From contig NZ_JAIGNK010000001.1 in NCBI RefSeq assembly GCF_019711435.1, positions 868,001 through 932,000 of the forward strand: 64,000 nt of DNA, in the 5' to 3' direction. The notes beneath the pieces are model-generated. The model was given only the letters and a program-made list of their open reading frames with translations, was not told where the DNA came from and did not search any database. The position numbers and the translations under genes are program-made. Positions within the stretch are counted from its first letter, which is position 1. Each line of letters opens with the position of its first letter. The stretch is from Qipengyuania polymorpha (GTDB lineage Bacteria > Pseudomonadota > Alphaproteobacteria > Sphingomonadales > Sphingomonadaceae). This document shows, piece by piece, positions 1 to 8,584 of this stretch.

Positions 1-1
1 G

Positions 2-490
2 CACCGCGCCCGCGCTTTCGGCCTCGAAATCGCCTACCACAACCGCAAGCGACTGCCCGTCGCCATCGAGCGGATGGTGGGAGCCACTTACGTCGAAAGC
101 ATCGACGAACTGGTGGCGCAGGCCGACATCCTGACGCTGCATTGCCCCTATAGTGCAGAAAACCACCATATGATCGACGCGCGCCGCCTTGCGCTGATGA
201 AAGAGGGCGCAAGCCTCATCAACACTGCCCGGGGCGACCTCGTCGACCAGGAGGCGCTGATTGCGGCGCTGGAGAGCGGACATCTCGCAGGTGCGGGCCT
301 GGATGTTTATCCGGAGGAGCCGGAGGTTGACGAGCGCCTTATCCGGCATCGCAACGTCATGACCCTTCCCCATATCGGCAGCGCAACCCGCGAGGGCCGT
401 GAGGAATCGGGCATGAAGGTCATCGCCAACATCCGCATGTGGGCTGACGGACACCGCCCGCCGGACCAGGTCTTGAGCGGGCTCGGTTAA
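2..490 (+). CDS. D-2-hydroxyacid dehydrogenase, C-terminal part
   Basis: Last 162 residues of a D-isomer-specific 2-hydroxyacid dehydrogenase, of the glyoxylate/hydroxypyruvate reductase or D-glycerate dehydrogenase type. These are soluble NAD(P)H enzymes that interconvert 2-keto acids and D-2-hydroxy acids. The frame is open from base 2, so the start and the N-terminal half lie to the left of the window. Visible are the end of the Rossmann domain and the closing catalytic segment: the catalytic Arg in NTARG, the Glu in YPEEPEV and the His in LPHIGSAT. All three catalytic residues are present, so the visible part looks functional. The substrate cannot be fixed from this fragment. The next gene follows 43 bases later on the same strand. 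Confidence 0.88.
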   Translation, partial: HRARAFGLEIAYHNRKRLPVAIERMVGATYVESIDELVAQADILTLHCPYSAENHHMIDARRLALMKEGASLINTARGDLVDQEALIAALESGHLAGAGLDVYPEEPEVDERLIRHRNVMTLPHIGSATREGREESGMKVIANIRMWADGHRPPDQVLSGLG

Positions 491-533
491 CGCCTCTTGC
501 CCTGCCGCGCCGAAACTGTAAGCGGTTGCGGCC

Positions 534-962
534 ATGGACGAATTCTCAGCCAAGATCGAAGCTCTCGAACATCTCTGGATGCGCAGCTGGGCGCAGCGCG
601 ACCGCAACCAGATGAAGGCGCTCGCGTCGAAGGATTTCATCTTCCTGCTGGGTTCGCAGACCCCTGCCATCCTCGACCGTGCAAGCTGGCTGGAAGCCGC
701 CACCACGCGCTTTCGCTGCAACGGCTATCGCTTCGACGAGGTCTACGTCCGCCGCCACGGCAACATCGCCGTCTTCGCCACCCGCATGACGCTCGACGCG
801 ACGATGGGCGACCACGAATGGTCGGGCGAAACCTGGCTCATGGACCTGTGGCAAAAAGGCAAGGTGCGCCGCAAATGGCGCATCGTCGAGCGTACACTCT
901 CGCGCCCCGATACGGATGCCAAGATGCCTGATGCAATCAGGTCGATGCAGCTTTGGCGTTAA
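534..962 (+). CDS. NTF2-like / DUF4440 family protein
   Basis: A 142-residue soluble protein with the cone-shaped NTF2-like (SnoaL/DUF4440) pattern: an N-terminal helix with LEHLWMRSWAQRD, a middle stretch of alternating strands (RRHGNIAVFATRMTLDA) and a final strand ending in a WRIVERTLSRP-like segment. Members bind small ligands or act as minor enzymes, and no catalytic residue can be assigned here. There is no signal peptide. No strong ribosome-binding site precedes the ATG, which was chosen because the fold starts directly after it. It ends 4 bases before the convergent gene at 967-1344, so no terminator fits between them. Family assignment is from pattern only. Confidence 0.72.
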   Translation: MDEFSAKIEALEHLWMRSWAQRDRNQMKALASKDFIFLLGSQTPAILDRASWLEAATTRFRCNGYRFDEVYVRRHGNIAVFATRMTLDATMGDHEWSGETWLMDLWQKGKVRRKWRIVERTLSRPDTDAKMPDAIRSMQLWR

Positions 963-966
963 GAGC

Positions 967-1344
967 TTATGGTACGTGAACCGACCATATCTCGACCCTG
1001 ATCTCCGGATCCAGGCGTAGCTTGGCGTGTATAGCAAGGTCGCTGACCACTTCGGCTTTCGTAGTCAAATCCACGATCGCGCTCCAGCAGCCGTTGGAGT
1101 GCCATGAATAGCAAGAGCGTTCCCACACGCGTGCATGGAGCGGCGAGAGTTCCTCTCCGTAAGCCGCAACACTCGATTCTATGAACTTGGCGAGCTCCAA
1201 TTCAAGCGGCAAGACTTCCGGAATTTCAGCGCACTGCAGCCGATAGTCGCCCTCTGCAAAAGCGGCGGCTACTTTGTCGAAAACCGGTCTCAACTCGTTC
1301 GGTATTGGGTGCTCGCCATCATCGTCGTTGAGAACGATTTCCAA
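967..1344 (-). CDS. Hypothetical protein, 125 aa
   Basis: An acidic, soluble 125-residue protein that I do not recognise with certainty; it resembles small uncharacterised immunity-like or DUF-type proteins. It has no signal peptide or membrane segment. Distinct points are a C-terminal Cys-Trp-rich stretch (ERSCYSWHSNGCWSAIVDL) and a DPEIRVEIWSVHVP-like end. The start is TTG, 4 bases after the stop of the flavin oxidoreductase gene. GGGAGA lies about 10 bases upstream of the TTG. No ATG exists in frame near the 5' end. Two 60-base lines counted inside it are each 33/60 GC, lower than the flanking genes. Co-transcription with the upstream oxidoreductase is likely from the 4-base gap. Confidence 0.6.
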   Translation of the reverse strand: MEIVLNDDDGEHPIPNELRPVFDKVAAAFAEGDYRLQCAEIPEVLPLELELAKFIESSVAAYGEELSPLHARVWERSCYSWHSNGCWSAIVDLTTKAEVVSDLAIHAKLRLDPEIRVEIWSVHVP

Positions 1345-1348
1345 GGCC

Positions 1349-2755
1349 TCAGTCTCCCGTCAAAATCCGCTCGACCAGCTGCGCCACGGTGGGCGTGAAG
1401 TTGTTCGAGTAGAACGGGTCCTGCTTGAAGCGGTAGGCCGCGTGGCCGGCGAAGGCGAGGTTCTCGTCCGGGTCGCCGCCGTGGGCGATGTCCTGCAGGG
1501 TTTTCTGGATGCAGAAGCTGCGCGGATCGGCGAGGCGACCGGTGGTGTGGTTGTCGTGGTCCTTCCAGCTCGAGAACTGGCAGTGCGACAGGCAGCCCAT
1601 GCAACCCTGCTGGTCGGCCCGGATCTGCTCGGCGCTTTCGGGGGTCACGAAGACCACCGTGTCGTCGGGCGTCTTGAGGGCTTCGGTAAAGCCTTCGTGC
1701 ATCCAGGCCTGTGCCTTGCGCTGGTCGCCGGGGTGGACGAAGAAATACTTCGCCTTGCCGTGATCCATCAGCGGGATCGTGCCCTCTTCCTGCTCGCGCT
1801 TGAAGATGGGGATCTGGCGCTCCGAACGGTGCATGAGGTCATAGAGGAACGGCGTTTTTACCGCGCTGGAATAGAAGCCGGTGGGGCTGAACTTGTGCAG
1901 CAACACATCCCCCGGTTCGACCGTGCGGAGCATGTCCTTCCACACCTGCGGAATGGGGCTTTCATGCGTCAGCAGCGGGCGGGTGCCGAACTGGAAGGCA
2001 ATCTTGCCGAGCTCGGGGTTGTCGATCCAGTCGTTCCATTCGCGCAGGAACCACACGCCGCCCGCCATGACGATGGCGACGTCTTCGGAGACGCCTTCCT
2101 TGCGCATGGTCTCGCGCAGCGCCTTCACGCGCGGATAGGGGTCTTCGGGCTTGGTCGGGTCCTCGGCGTTGGAGAGGCCGTTGTGTCCGCCCGCAAGCCA
2201 GGGGTCTTCATAGACCACGGCGGCGAGCCACTGCGGGACCTTGGAATAGCTGCGCTTCCACAATGCGCGGAAAGCGCGGGCCGAGCTGACGATGGGGAGG
2301 TAGTAGACCTCGTAATGCGCCGCAATTTCGGCGAGCTTGTAGGGCATGCCTGCGCCGCAGGTGACGCCGGTGACCATGCCCTTGCAGTTTTCGAGCACGC
2401 CTTCCATCACGCGCTGCGCGCCGCCCATTTCCCACAGGATATTGATGTTGATGGCGCCCTTGCCATCGGCGATTTCATAGGCGCGCTTCACCTGCTCGGT
2501 GGCGCCGTCGATGCCGTATTGGACGAGTTGTTCGAAGCGTTCGACGCGGGTCGCCTGCGGGTAGACCTGCGGGATGGGGTTGCCGTCTTCGTCGTAGCTG
2601 TCGGCATTAACCGCGCTGACCGTGCCGATGCCGCCGGCAGCCGCCCAGGCACCCGAGCTCATGTGATTCGTGGCGGAAACACCCTTGCCGCCTTCGATTA
2701 GCGGCCAGACTTCACGCCCGCCGTAAACAATCGGGCTCAGACCCTTGAAACTCAT
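1349..2755 (-). CDS. Nitronate monooxygenase-type flavin oxidoreductase
   Basis: A 468-residue FMN-dependent TIM-barrel oxidoreductase of the nitronate monooxygenase / 2-nitropropane dioxygenase family. Family members oxidise nitronates or reduce enoyl substrates in the cytoplasm. Visible family signs are the glycine-rich NHMSSGAWAAAGGIGTVSA start, the GVTCGAGMPYKLAEIAAHY segment near residue 130 and the VMAGGVWFLREWNDW region. It is longer than the usual 310-380 residues. The extra C-terminus carries Cys385, Cys388, Cys392 and Cys415 (CMGCLSHC then SFC), which looks like a metal or Fe-S site. The ATG is preceded by an AAAGAGAGA ribosome-binding site. The true substrate is unknown. Confidence 0.82.
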   Translation of the reverse strand: MSFKGLSPIVYGGREVWPLIEGGKGVSATNHMSSGAWAAAGGIGTVSAVNADSYDEDGNPIPQVYPQATRVERFEQLVQYGIDGATEQVKRAYEIADGKGAININILWEMGGAQRVMEGVLENCKGMVTGVTCGAGMPYKLAEIAAHYEVYYLPIVSSARAFRALWKRSYSKVPQWLAAVVYEDPWLAGGHNGLSNAEDPTKPEDPYPRVKALRETMRKEGVSEDVAIVMAGGVWFLREWNDWIDNPELGKIAFQFGTRPLLTHESPIPQVWKDMLRTVEPGDVLLHKFSPTGFYSSAVKTPFLYDLMHRSERQIPIFKREQEEGTIPLMDHGKAKYFFVHPGDQRKAQAWMHEGFTEALKTPDDTVVFVTPESAEQIRADQQGCMGCLSHCQFSSWKDHDNHTTGRLADPRSFCIQKTLQDIAHGGDPDENLAFAGHAAYRFKQDPFYSNNFTPTVAQLVERILTGD

Positions 2756-2780
2756 GAATTTATCTCTCTTTATCGTTTTG

Positions 2781-2795
2781 ACGCCAGTATGGCGT
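2781..2795. promoter_or_regulatory. 6-bp inverted repeat between two minus-strand genes
   Basis: ACGCCA and TGGCGT are perfect inverted arms separated by 3 bases. The repeat lies between the stop of the lipoprotein methyltransferase and the ATG of the flavin oxidoreductase, both on the minus strand. It could be an operator for the oxidoreductase or a short attenuator. There is no T-run, so it is not a convincing intrinsic terminator. Confidence 0.25.
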
Positions 2796-3506
2796 TCACC
2801 CTTGCGTCACGCTGTCGCTGCGGCAGGGTTTGATCTCTCCGGGCTCGGGCCTGTTAGCCGCTGCCTTGAACTGTGCATAGTACCCCGAGAGTTCGGGCGC
2901 ATCCTTGAAGGCGACGAGTTCGTAGCCGACGCGATTGAACTCGCAAGATAGCAGGAGCGGGTCGATGCCATGCTGGTCGGTTGGCCGGTCGATATCGACA
3001 ACCACGACCTGTCCATCCTCTTTCAACGCAGGCCACATTCGCCACAGGAACTCGTAGGGCTGTTCTATCTCGTGGTACATATGGACCATGAAGATGCGGT
3101 CGAAACTGTTCGCTGGCAGACGCGGGTCGGCCAATTCGCCGCGCTGGATGGAGACATTGTCGAGCCGATAGCGCTCCACACGGCGCGCCAGCCTGTCGAG
3201 CGCCTCGGTATCGATATCCTGCGCCAGCACACGGCCGCCCTCGCCCACACGTTCGGCGAGGCGCACGGTGTAATAGCCATTGCCCGCGCCAATATCCGCC
3301 ACGGTCATGCCCTCGGTCATTTCTGCAAGGTCCATGACAGTCTGCGCTTCGCCCCGGCTGTCGCGCTGGTCCTCGGTCGAGAACTGCGCCGAGACGACAT
3401 CCGAAACAGGCCGGTCGGGCTTTGGGAAACCGCTCTCGGTCGTCCCCTGTCCGTCGCAGGCTGCCAGTGCCAGCACGGCCAGCAAGGGTAAACCTGCCCG
3501 GAACAT
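2796..3506 (-). CDS. Exported lipoprotein-type SAM methyltransferase
   Basis: A 236-residue class I SAM-dependent methyltransferase with an N-terminal lipoprotein signal: hydrophobic stretch 5-16 and lipobox LAAC with Cys17 as the predicted lipidated residue. Motif I is VADIGAGNGYY at 69-79, followed by an acidic motif II (AQDID) and a DRIFMVHMYHEIE segment. The methyltransferase domain is complete, so this is not a degraded gene. The odd point is that the predicted location is the periplasm, where SAM is not thought to be available. The ATG overlaps the prfB stop by one base (TGATG), so translation is probably coupled to prfB. The substrate is unknown. Confidence 0.8.
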   Translation of the reverse strand: MFRAGLPLLAVLALAACDGQGTTESGFPKPDRPVSDVVSAQFSTEDQRDSRGEAQTVMDLAEMTEGMTVADIGAGNGYYTVRLAERVGEGGRVLAQDIDTEALDRLARRVERYRLDNVSIQRGELADPRLPANSFDRIFMVHMYHEIEQPYEFLWRMWPALKEDGQVVVVDIDRPTDQHGIDPLLLSCEFNRVGYELVAFKDAPELSGYYAQFKAAANRPEPGEIKPCRSDSVTQG

Positions 3507-4633
3507 CAGTCGGCGTCCTCGACCTCGACCGTCTCGCCGGTGACGCGCTGTGCGAGCGCGGCGGAAATGAACGGGTCGAGCGCGCCGTCGAGCACGTCGT
3601 CGGGCGTCGGTGAGGTCACGCCGGTGCGCAGGTCCTTGACCATCTGGTAGGGCTGCAGGACGTAAGAGCGGATCTGGTGGCCCCAGCCAATGTCGCTCTT
3701 TTCCTGGTACTCGCCCGAAGCTGCTGCCTCACGCTCGGCCATCTCGCGTTCGAACAGGCGCGCTTTCAGCATGTTCATGGCCGTAGCCTTGTTCTTATGC
3801 TGGCTGCGGTCGTTCTGGCTCGCCACGACGATGCCCGTGGGCTGGTGGGTGATGCGCACGGCGGAGTCGGTCGTGTTGACGTGCTGGCCACCTGCACCGC
3901 TAGCGCGATAGGTGTCGATCTTAAGGTCCGAGGGATTGATCTCGATATCGATATCGTCGTCGATGACCGGATAGACCCATACCGAGCTGAAGCTGGTGTG
4001 GCGACGCGCCGAGCTGTCGTAGGGGCTGATGCGGACGAGGCGGTGAACGCCGCTCTCGGTCTTGGCATAGCCATAGGCGTTCTCGCCCTTCACCAGCAGC
4101 GTCGCGCCCTTGATGCCCGCCTGTTCACCCGCCTGGTATTCGACCGTCTCGACCTTGAATCCGCGGCGCTCGGCCCAGCGGCCATACATGCGGAAGAGCA
4201 TCTCGGCCCAGTCCTGGCTTTCCGTGCCGCCTGCGCCGGCGTGGATTTCGATGTAGGTATCGTTCGCGTCAGCCTCGCCCGAGAGCAGCGCCTGCACCTT
4301 GTCGCGGTCGGCACGGTCGGCGAGTGCGGAGAGGCTGGAAAGGCCTTCGCCGATGACGTCATCGTCGCCTTCGGCCTCGCCCATTTCGACGAACTCGATG
4401 GCGTCGCCCATCTCGCTCTCGATTTCGCGCACCGTGTTGATAGCGGTTTCGAGGCGCTTCTGCTCCTGCGTGATGGCTTGAGCCTGCTTGGGATCATCCC
4501 ACAGGGTCGGGTCCTGCACGCGCGCGTCCAGCTCGTCGAGACGGCGCAGCGCGCGTTCCCAGTCGAGCGACTGGCGGACCAGTGCCAGCGCGGCTTCGAT
4601 ACGGTCGATATGGGCCTGCCCTTCGGCACGCAT
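3506..4633 (-). CDS. prfB: Peptide chain release factor 2
   Basis: Release factor 2 (375 residues) recognises UAA and UGA stop codons and triggers peptide release. The GGQ motif is at 248-250 in SGAGGQHVN. The codon-recognition tripeptide is SPY (203-205), where E. coli RF2 has SPF. The frame is continuous from the ATG, so the +1 programmed frameshift of E. coli prfB is absent. I chose the ATG at 4633 because TGAGGAA lies 8 bases upstream; a TTG two codons earlier is the alternative. It lies downstream of mrcA on the same strand and is coupled to the lipoprotein methyltransferase by a one-base overlap. Confidence 0.97.
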   Translation of the reverse strand: MRAEGQAHIDRIEAALALVRQSLDWERALRRLDELDARVQDPTLWDDPKQAQAITQEQKRLETAINTVREIESEMGDAIEFVEMGEAEGDDDVIGEGLSSLSALADRADRDKVQALLSGEADANDTYIEIHAGAGGTESQDWAEMLFRMYGRWAERRGFKVETVEYQAGEQAGIKGATLLVKGENAYGYAKTESGVHRLVRISPYDSSARRHTSFSSVWVYPVIDDDIDIEINPSDLKIDTYRASGAGGQHVNTTDSAVRITHQPTGIVVASQNDRSQHKNKATAMNMLKARLFEREMAEREAAASGEYQEKSDIGWGHQIRSYVLQPYQMVKDLRTGVTSPTPDDVLDGALDPFISAALAQRVTGETVEVEDAD

Positions 4634-4654
4634 AGTCAATTCCTCAAGTGCTTT

Positions 4655-4677
4655 GCCCGCCCAACTAACAAGCGGGC
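4655..4677 (-). terminator. Hairpin between mrcA and prfB
   Basis: A perfect 6-bp GC stem (GCCCGC / GCGGGC) with an 11-base loop lies in the 75-base gap between the mrcA stop and the prfB start. No T-run follows, so it may be a weak attenuator or an RNA-stability element and not a full terminator. Confidence 0.3.
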
Positions 4678-4708
4678 GGCGATTGTAAAGTTGCGCGGGG
4701 TTCGCAGC

Positions 4709-7216
4709 CTAGTAGATGCCGTCCTGCTCTTCGACGAAATCACCCGGTGCCTCCTCGGTCTCGCGTGGCTGGCGGGCGCGCACGCCCTCGCGTGCACGGC
4801 GGATGAGGTCGAGTATCTCGCTGCGCTTGGCGGCGAGCTCGTCCGAGCGGGTCGAGCGGGCAGGTTCGGTGTCGGGCTTGAAGGCTTCCCAGATAACTCC
4901 GGCGAGAGGCTCGTCCGAAGGCGTACCCTCGAACACACGCTTGCCGGTCCGGCGGTCGATCTTGACCATGCGGATGCCGGGAGGCGCGATGAAATCGTCG
5001 GTCGTCCAGCGCTCGCGCGTTTCCTCGATGAACTGCTTCATGATGGGCGCTGCGGTATTGCCGCCCTGCACCCACCCGCCGAGATTGCGGGGCTGGTCGA
5101 AGCCGACGTACATGCCGGCAATGATGTCGGGCGTGCCGCCGACGAACCACGCATTGGTCGGGCCATTGGTGGTCCCGGTCTTTCCGAAGAGCGGCAGTTC
5201 GAGGCTGCGCAGGCGCACTGCCGTGCCGCGGGTCACCACGCCTTGCAGCATGTGTACGACCTGAAAAGCGGTGCGCGGGTCAAGGACCTGCCTGCCACCC
5301 GGCTCGAAGCGGGGCATGGGCTGACCGTCCCATTCATCCATGTTGCACTTGGTACAATCGCGCTTGTCGCTGCGGAAAATCACCTTGCCGCGGCGGTCCT
5401 GCACATAGTCGATTACCGAGCCATCATGCTGGCGGCCCCAGTTGGCGAGCGCGGCATAACCATTGACCATCTTGGCAACCGTCGTGTCGCCTGCGCCAAG
5501 AGCGAAGGAGTAGTAGGGTTCGTAGTCGCCGATGCCGAGGCGGCTGATGGTCTCGGTGACGTTCTGCATACCGGTGTCGTCGGCGATGTGGACCGTCATC
5601 AGGTTACGGCTCTGCTCGAGACCCCAGCGCATGGTGTGCTCGCCGCCGCCACCGCCGCCGAAATTGCGGAAGCATTTCTCGCCGAGGTTCGCGCCCTGCC
5701 ATACGCAGAAGGTCTGGTCGGGCACCATGGTGGCGGGAGTCATGCCGTGGTCGAGCGCGCTGGCGTAGACGAAAGGCTTGATGGTCGAGCCGGGCTGGCG
5801 CAGCGCCTGCGTGGCGCGGTTGAAATCGCCCAGACGGCTGTCGAACCCGCCCTGCATGGCAAGGATGCGGCCCGTCTTGGGAGACGCGGCGAGGAACGCG
5901 CCCGATACCTCCGGCACGCCGCGGATACGATAGCCCTCACCCTGCTTCTGTACAGCGACGACATCGCCCGGCTTCACCGAGGAAGGTGCGCCCGACAGGT
6001 CGTAATCCTGTCCATCGGTCAGCCCGACCTTGGGGTTCGAACCGCCTTCGGTGATGACGCCGATACGCCAGTCTTCGTAGTTGATGGAGATATAGGACGA
6101 GGCAAGCTGGCTATGCAGCGAGCCGTTCTCGGGATTCAGCGTGGCGATGGGCCCGGTGTAACCGCGATTGCCGTGATAGCGCAGCAGCTGCGCGCGCAGG
6201 GCATTGCGGGCCGCGTCCTGCAATTCGGTATCGAGCGAGGTGCGGACCCAGAGGCCACCGGCATATACGCTGTTGCCGCCATCCTCGGCCGTTTCGCCAA
6301 ACTTTTCGATAAGCTGGCGGCGCACTTCCTCGAGGAAGTAGCCAGCATCGGCAGAGCGCTCGGTCCGCTGCTGGACGAGGCCCAGAGGCTCGGCCTTGGC
6401 AGCTCTCGCCGCAGCTTCGCTGACGAACCCGTTGGCGACCATCTGGTCGAGCACGAAATTGCGGCGCGCGATTGCCATGTCTTCGTAGCGCGCGCGGCCA
6501 TAGCGTTCGGGCGCCTTGGGCAGGATGGCAAGAAACGCAGTCTCGTGCAGGTCGAGGTCCGCCACGTCCTTGTCGAAATAGGCGCGCGAGGCTGCCTGGA
6601 CGCCGAAGCTGCGGCGTCCGAGCGGGATCTCGTTGAGGTAGAGCTCGAGAATTTCCTGCTTCGTCAGCACCTGTTCGATGCGCTGGGCGAGGATCATTTC
6701 CTTCAGCTTGCGGGTGACCGAATATTCGTCACCCAGCAGCAGGTTCTTGGCGACCTGCTGGGTGATGGTCGAGCCACCCACTGCACGTTCGCCCGAGCCA
6801 TATTTCGTCGCATAGTCCCACACGGCGTTCATCGTGCCGGTGAAGTCGACACCGCCATGGCTGAAAAAGGTCTTGTCCTCTGCCGACAGGAAGGCCTGGA
6901 TCATTTGCTGCGGGAAATCGACATATTGCAGCTGGACGCGGCGTTCGCGGGCATAGCTATGGACGATTTCGCCATCCACTCCGCGCACGACGGTCGGCAG
7001 CGGAGTCTCGTATTCGAGCAGCGAATCGGCTTCTGGCAGGTTGCGCGCCAGCGAAGCCCAGGCCAGCACGAGCAGGATGAGGCCGATGCCGAGGAGGTAT
7101 GTCAGCACTCGCAGGCGGCGGCTGTGATGCCAATTGTCCTTCATCCACGCGATGAAGCGCTGAGGGTCGCCCGTCAGGCGGTGGCGAACATAGTCCAGAC
7201 TGGGAAACGCAACCAT
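4709..7216 (-). CDS. mrcA: Penicillin-binding protein 1A
   Basis: A bifunctional class A peptidoglycan synthase (835 residues). One membrane anchor is at about 38-56, then a GT51 glycosyltransferase domain (catalytic Glu113 in AEDKTFFSHGG; GGSTITQQVAKN at 147-158), an OB-like linker, and the transpeptidase domain with Ser477 and Lys480 (SxxK in PGSTIK), SRN at 536-538 and KTGT at 679-682. All catalytic motifs are intact. Oddities are a run of six glycines near residue 520 and a CTKC pair (621-624) in the extracytoplasmic part. It follows the amidase gene after 64 bases, so cell-wall synthesis and cleavage are probably transcribed together. Confidence 0.96.
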   Translation of the reverse strand: MVAFPSLDYVRHRLTGDPQRFIAWMKDNWHHSRRLRVLTYLLGIGLILLVLAWASLARNLPEADSLLEYETPLPTVVRGVDGEIVHSYARERRVQLQYVDFPQQMIQAFLSAEDKTFFSHGGVDFTGTMNAVWDYATKYGSGERAVGGSTITQQVAKNLLLGDEYSVTRKLKEMILAQRIEQVLTKQEILELYLNEIPLGRRSFGVQAASRAYFDKDVADLDLHETAFLAILPKAPERYGRARYEDMAIARRNFVLDQMVANGFVSEAAARAAKAEPLGLVQQRTERSADAGYFLEEVRRQLIEKFGETAEDGGNSVYAGGLWVRTSLDTELQDAARNALRAQLLRYHGNRGYTGPIATLNPENGSLHSQLASSYISINYEDWRIGVITEGGSNPKVGLTDGQDYDLSGAPSSVKPGDVVAVQKQGEGYRIRGVPEVSGAFLAASPKTGRILAMQGGFDSRLGDFNRATQALRQPGSTIKPFVYASALDHGMTPATMVPDQTFCVWQGANLGEKCFRNFGGGGGGEHTMRWGLEQSRNLMTVHIADDTGMQNVTETISRLGIGDYEPYYSFALGAGDTTVAKMVNGYAALANWGRQHDGSVIDYVQDRRGKVIFRSDKRDCTKCNMDEWDGQPMPRFEPGGRQVLDPRTAFQVVHMLQGVVTRGTAVRLRSLELPLFGKTGTTNGPTNAWFVGGTPDIIAGMYVGFDQPRNLGGWVQGGNTAAPIMKQFIEETRERWTTDDFIAPPGIRMVKIDRRTGKRVFEGTPSDEPLAGVIWEAFKPDTEPARSTRSDELAAKRSEILDLIRRAREGVRARQPRETEEAPGDFVEEQDGIY

Positions 7217-7280
7217 AAGTAGCCGGGGCCTCTAGCACGCGCATTCTGGACAACGCCAGAACAAGAATCGCGTCTTGCGC

Positions 7281-8144
7281 TCAAGCGCCTTGCTGGCGGG
7301 TAAAGTAGGCCCTGATGGCGCGGCCCATGACATCCGCAAAGGCCTCGCGCCCCTCGTCCGAAGCGAGCCGTCTCGCATCGGCCTCGTTCGAGATGAAGCC
7401 GCTCTCAAACAGCACGCTCGGCACATCGGGCGCGCGGAGCACGGCCAGCCAGGCAGAGCGCCGCGCCTGCGGGTGGAATTCGATGGTCCCCTGCCCTTCC
7501 CGTTCGATGAGCGCGGCGAACTGGGCGGAACGCTCCTGTGTGCGGCGCTGTGATAGCTCGACGAGGATATCGCTCACCGAGTCTTCTTGCTCAGACAGGT
7601 CGACACCATCCAGCACATCGGTTTCGTTTTCACGCTGGGCGTAGAGCGCGGCGGCTCGGCTCGATGCTTCCTGCGAAAGTGTGTAAATCGTCGCGCCTGC
7701 CACCTCGTCATACGTCCCGGCACTGTCGGCATGGAGCGAGAGGAACAGGTCGGCATCGAGTCGCTGCGCTATCCGGTAACGCTCGCCATGCAGCAGGTAG
7801 GTGTCGTCATCCCGGGTAAGAGCCACGCGGGCAATACCCTTTGTCTCCAGTTCGTCCCGCAAGGCGCGCGCGAGGCCGAGGACGAGATTCTTCTCGACAT
7901 AGCCCCTCGCCGATGCACCCGGGTCATGGCCTCCGTGGCCAGCATCGATAACGACCAGCGGCAGCGAGGCATCGCCGGTTATCTCCGGCAATTCGATCGC
8001 CGATATGTCCCTGGGCAATTCGACCCGCGCTACATACCCGGCCCCATAGCCCACAAGTCCCGTCCCGCGGGCCAGCAATACCAGCCCGCCGATGATGGCG
8101 AGCGGCAGCAGCACTATGGCTAGAAGCTGGATGCGCCGTGTCAT
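7281..8144 (-). CDS. amiC: N-acetylmuramoyl-L-alanine amidase
   Basis: A zinc amidase (Amidase_3) that cleaves the bond between MurNAc and the stem peptide in the periplasm during septum splitting. From the chosen ATG it has 287 residues: a signal anchor directly after MTRRIQ (LLAIVLLPLAIIGGLVLLA), then the catalytic domain with IDAGHGGHDPGA (Zn His), EKNLVL (Zn Glu), FLSLHADS (Zn His) and VLFESGF (catalytic Glu). An upstream ATG at 8261 would add 39 residues that look unlike a signal peptide, so I prefer 8144. No AMIN domain is visible. It is divergent from rne and upstream of mrcA. The symbol is by family, not by proven orthology. Confidence 0.9.
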   Translation of the reverse strand: MTRRIQLLAIVLLPLAIIGGLVLLARGTGLVGYGAGYVARVELPRDISAIELPEITGDASLPLVVIDAGHGGHDPGASARGYVEKNLVLGLARALRDELETKGIARVALTRDDDTYLLHGERYRIAQRLDADLFLSLHADSAGTYDEVAGATIYTLSQEASSRAAALYAQRENETDVLDGVDLSEQEDSVSDILVELSQRRTQERSAQFAALIEREGQGTIEFHPQARRSAWLAVLRAPDVPSVLFESGFISNEADARRLASDEGREAFADVMGRAIRAYFTRQQGA

Positions 8145-8584
8145 TACGGGGCGATGGTTAGAAGCTAACGCCTCGAAAGCGCAATATAGTTGCCGAGCGA
8201 TACCCACGGTGCTAGCGAACATGAACCCGGGAAACCGGTGCCTCCGATCGGCGCGTTTCATTCGCGACGAAGAGGGTCATCATCCCGGTTTGCCGCCGCC
8301 ATTCCGGCTGCGGCCCCGAATGAACAGGTTGATGCAGGACAAGCTCTCTTCCATAACCACCGATGGCTTGCAGGCGCATTTCCGCCTCGCAGCAGCGACG
8401 GCAGGACGGACGACCCCATTGATGGGTCAGGGCGACCGAGCAGACACGAATCCCCGGCCCTTTGCAGAGAAAGCGCGCCGGTTCACGAATGCCGCAAGCC
8501 AGTTGATGGCAAGCGGATTACCCACACTGACGCGCGAATGGAGCGACGGGCTTGCACCGCGCACTCGCGCATGGAGAATAATCA
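8145..8584 (+). promoter_or_regulatory. Long non-coding gap: rne leader and divergent promoters
   Basis: This 440-base gap between the divergent amidase and rne genes holds no convincing gene. E. coli RNase E controls its own mRNA through a long leader of similar size, so this stretch may be a self-regulatory 5' UTR; that is inference. A small hairpin with CCCAT and ATGGG arms lies at about 8415-8426. A weak -35/-10-like pair (TTGCCG, then TAGCGA after 17 bases) lies near 8190-8220. No recognised riboswitch was seen. Confidence 0.4.

Noticed and set aside
4600-4639. Programmed frameshift in prfB
   Set aside because: The frame is open from ATG to stop, with no in-frame UGA near codon 25, so no frameshift is needed.
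3677-7222. A plus-strand open frame of over 1100 codons antisense to prfB and mrcA
   Set aside because: It is a high-GC mirror frame. The minus strand encodes complete PBP1A and RF2 with all motifs, while the plus product is Ala/Arg/Leu-rich without any recognisable domain.
8190-8584. Small protein gene in the rne leader
   Set aside because: Open frames there run into rne in other frames, lack ribosome-binding sites and show no domain.
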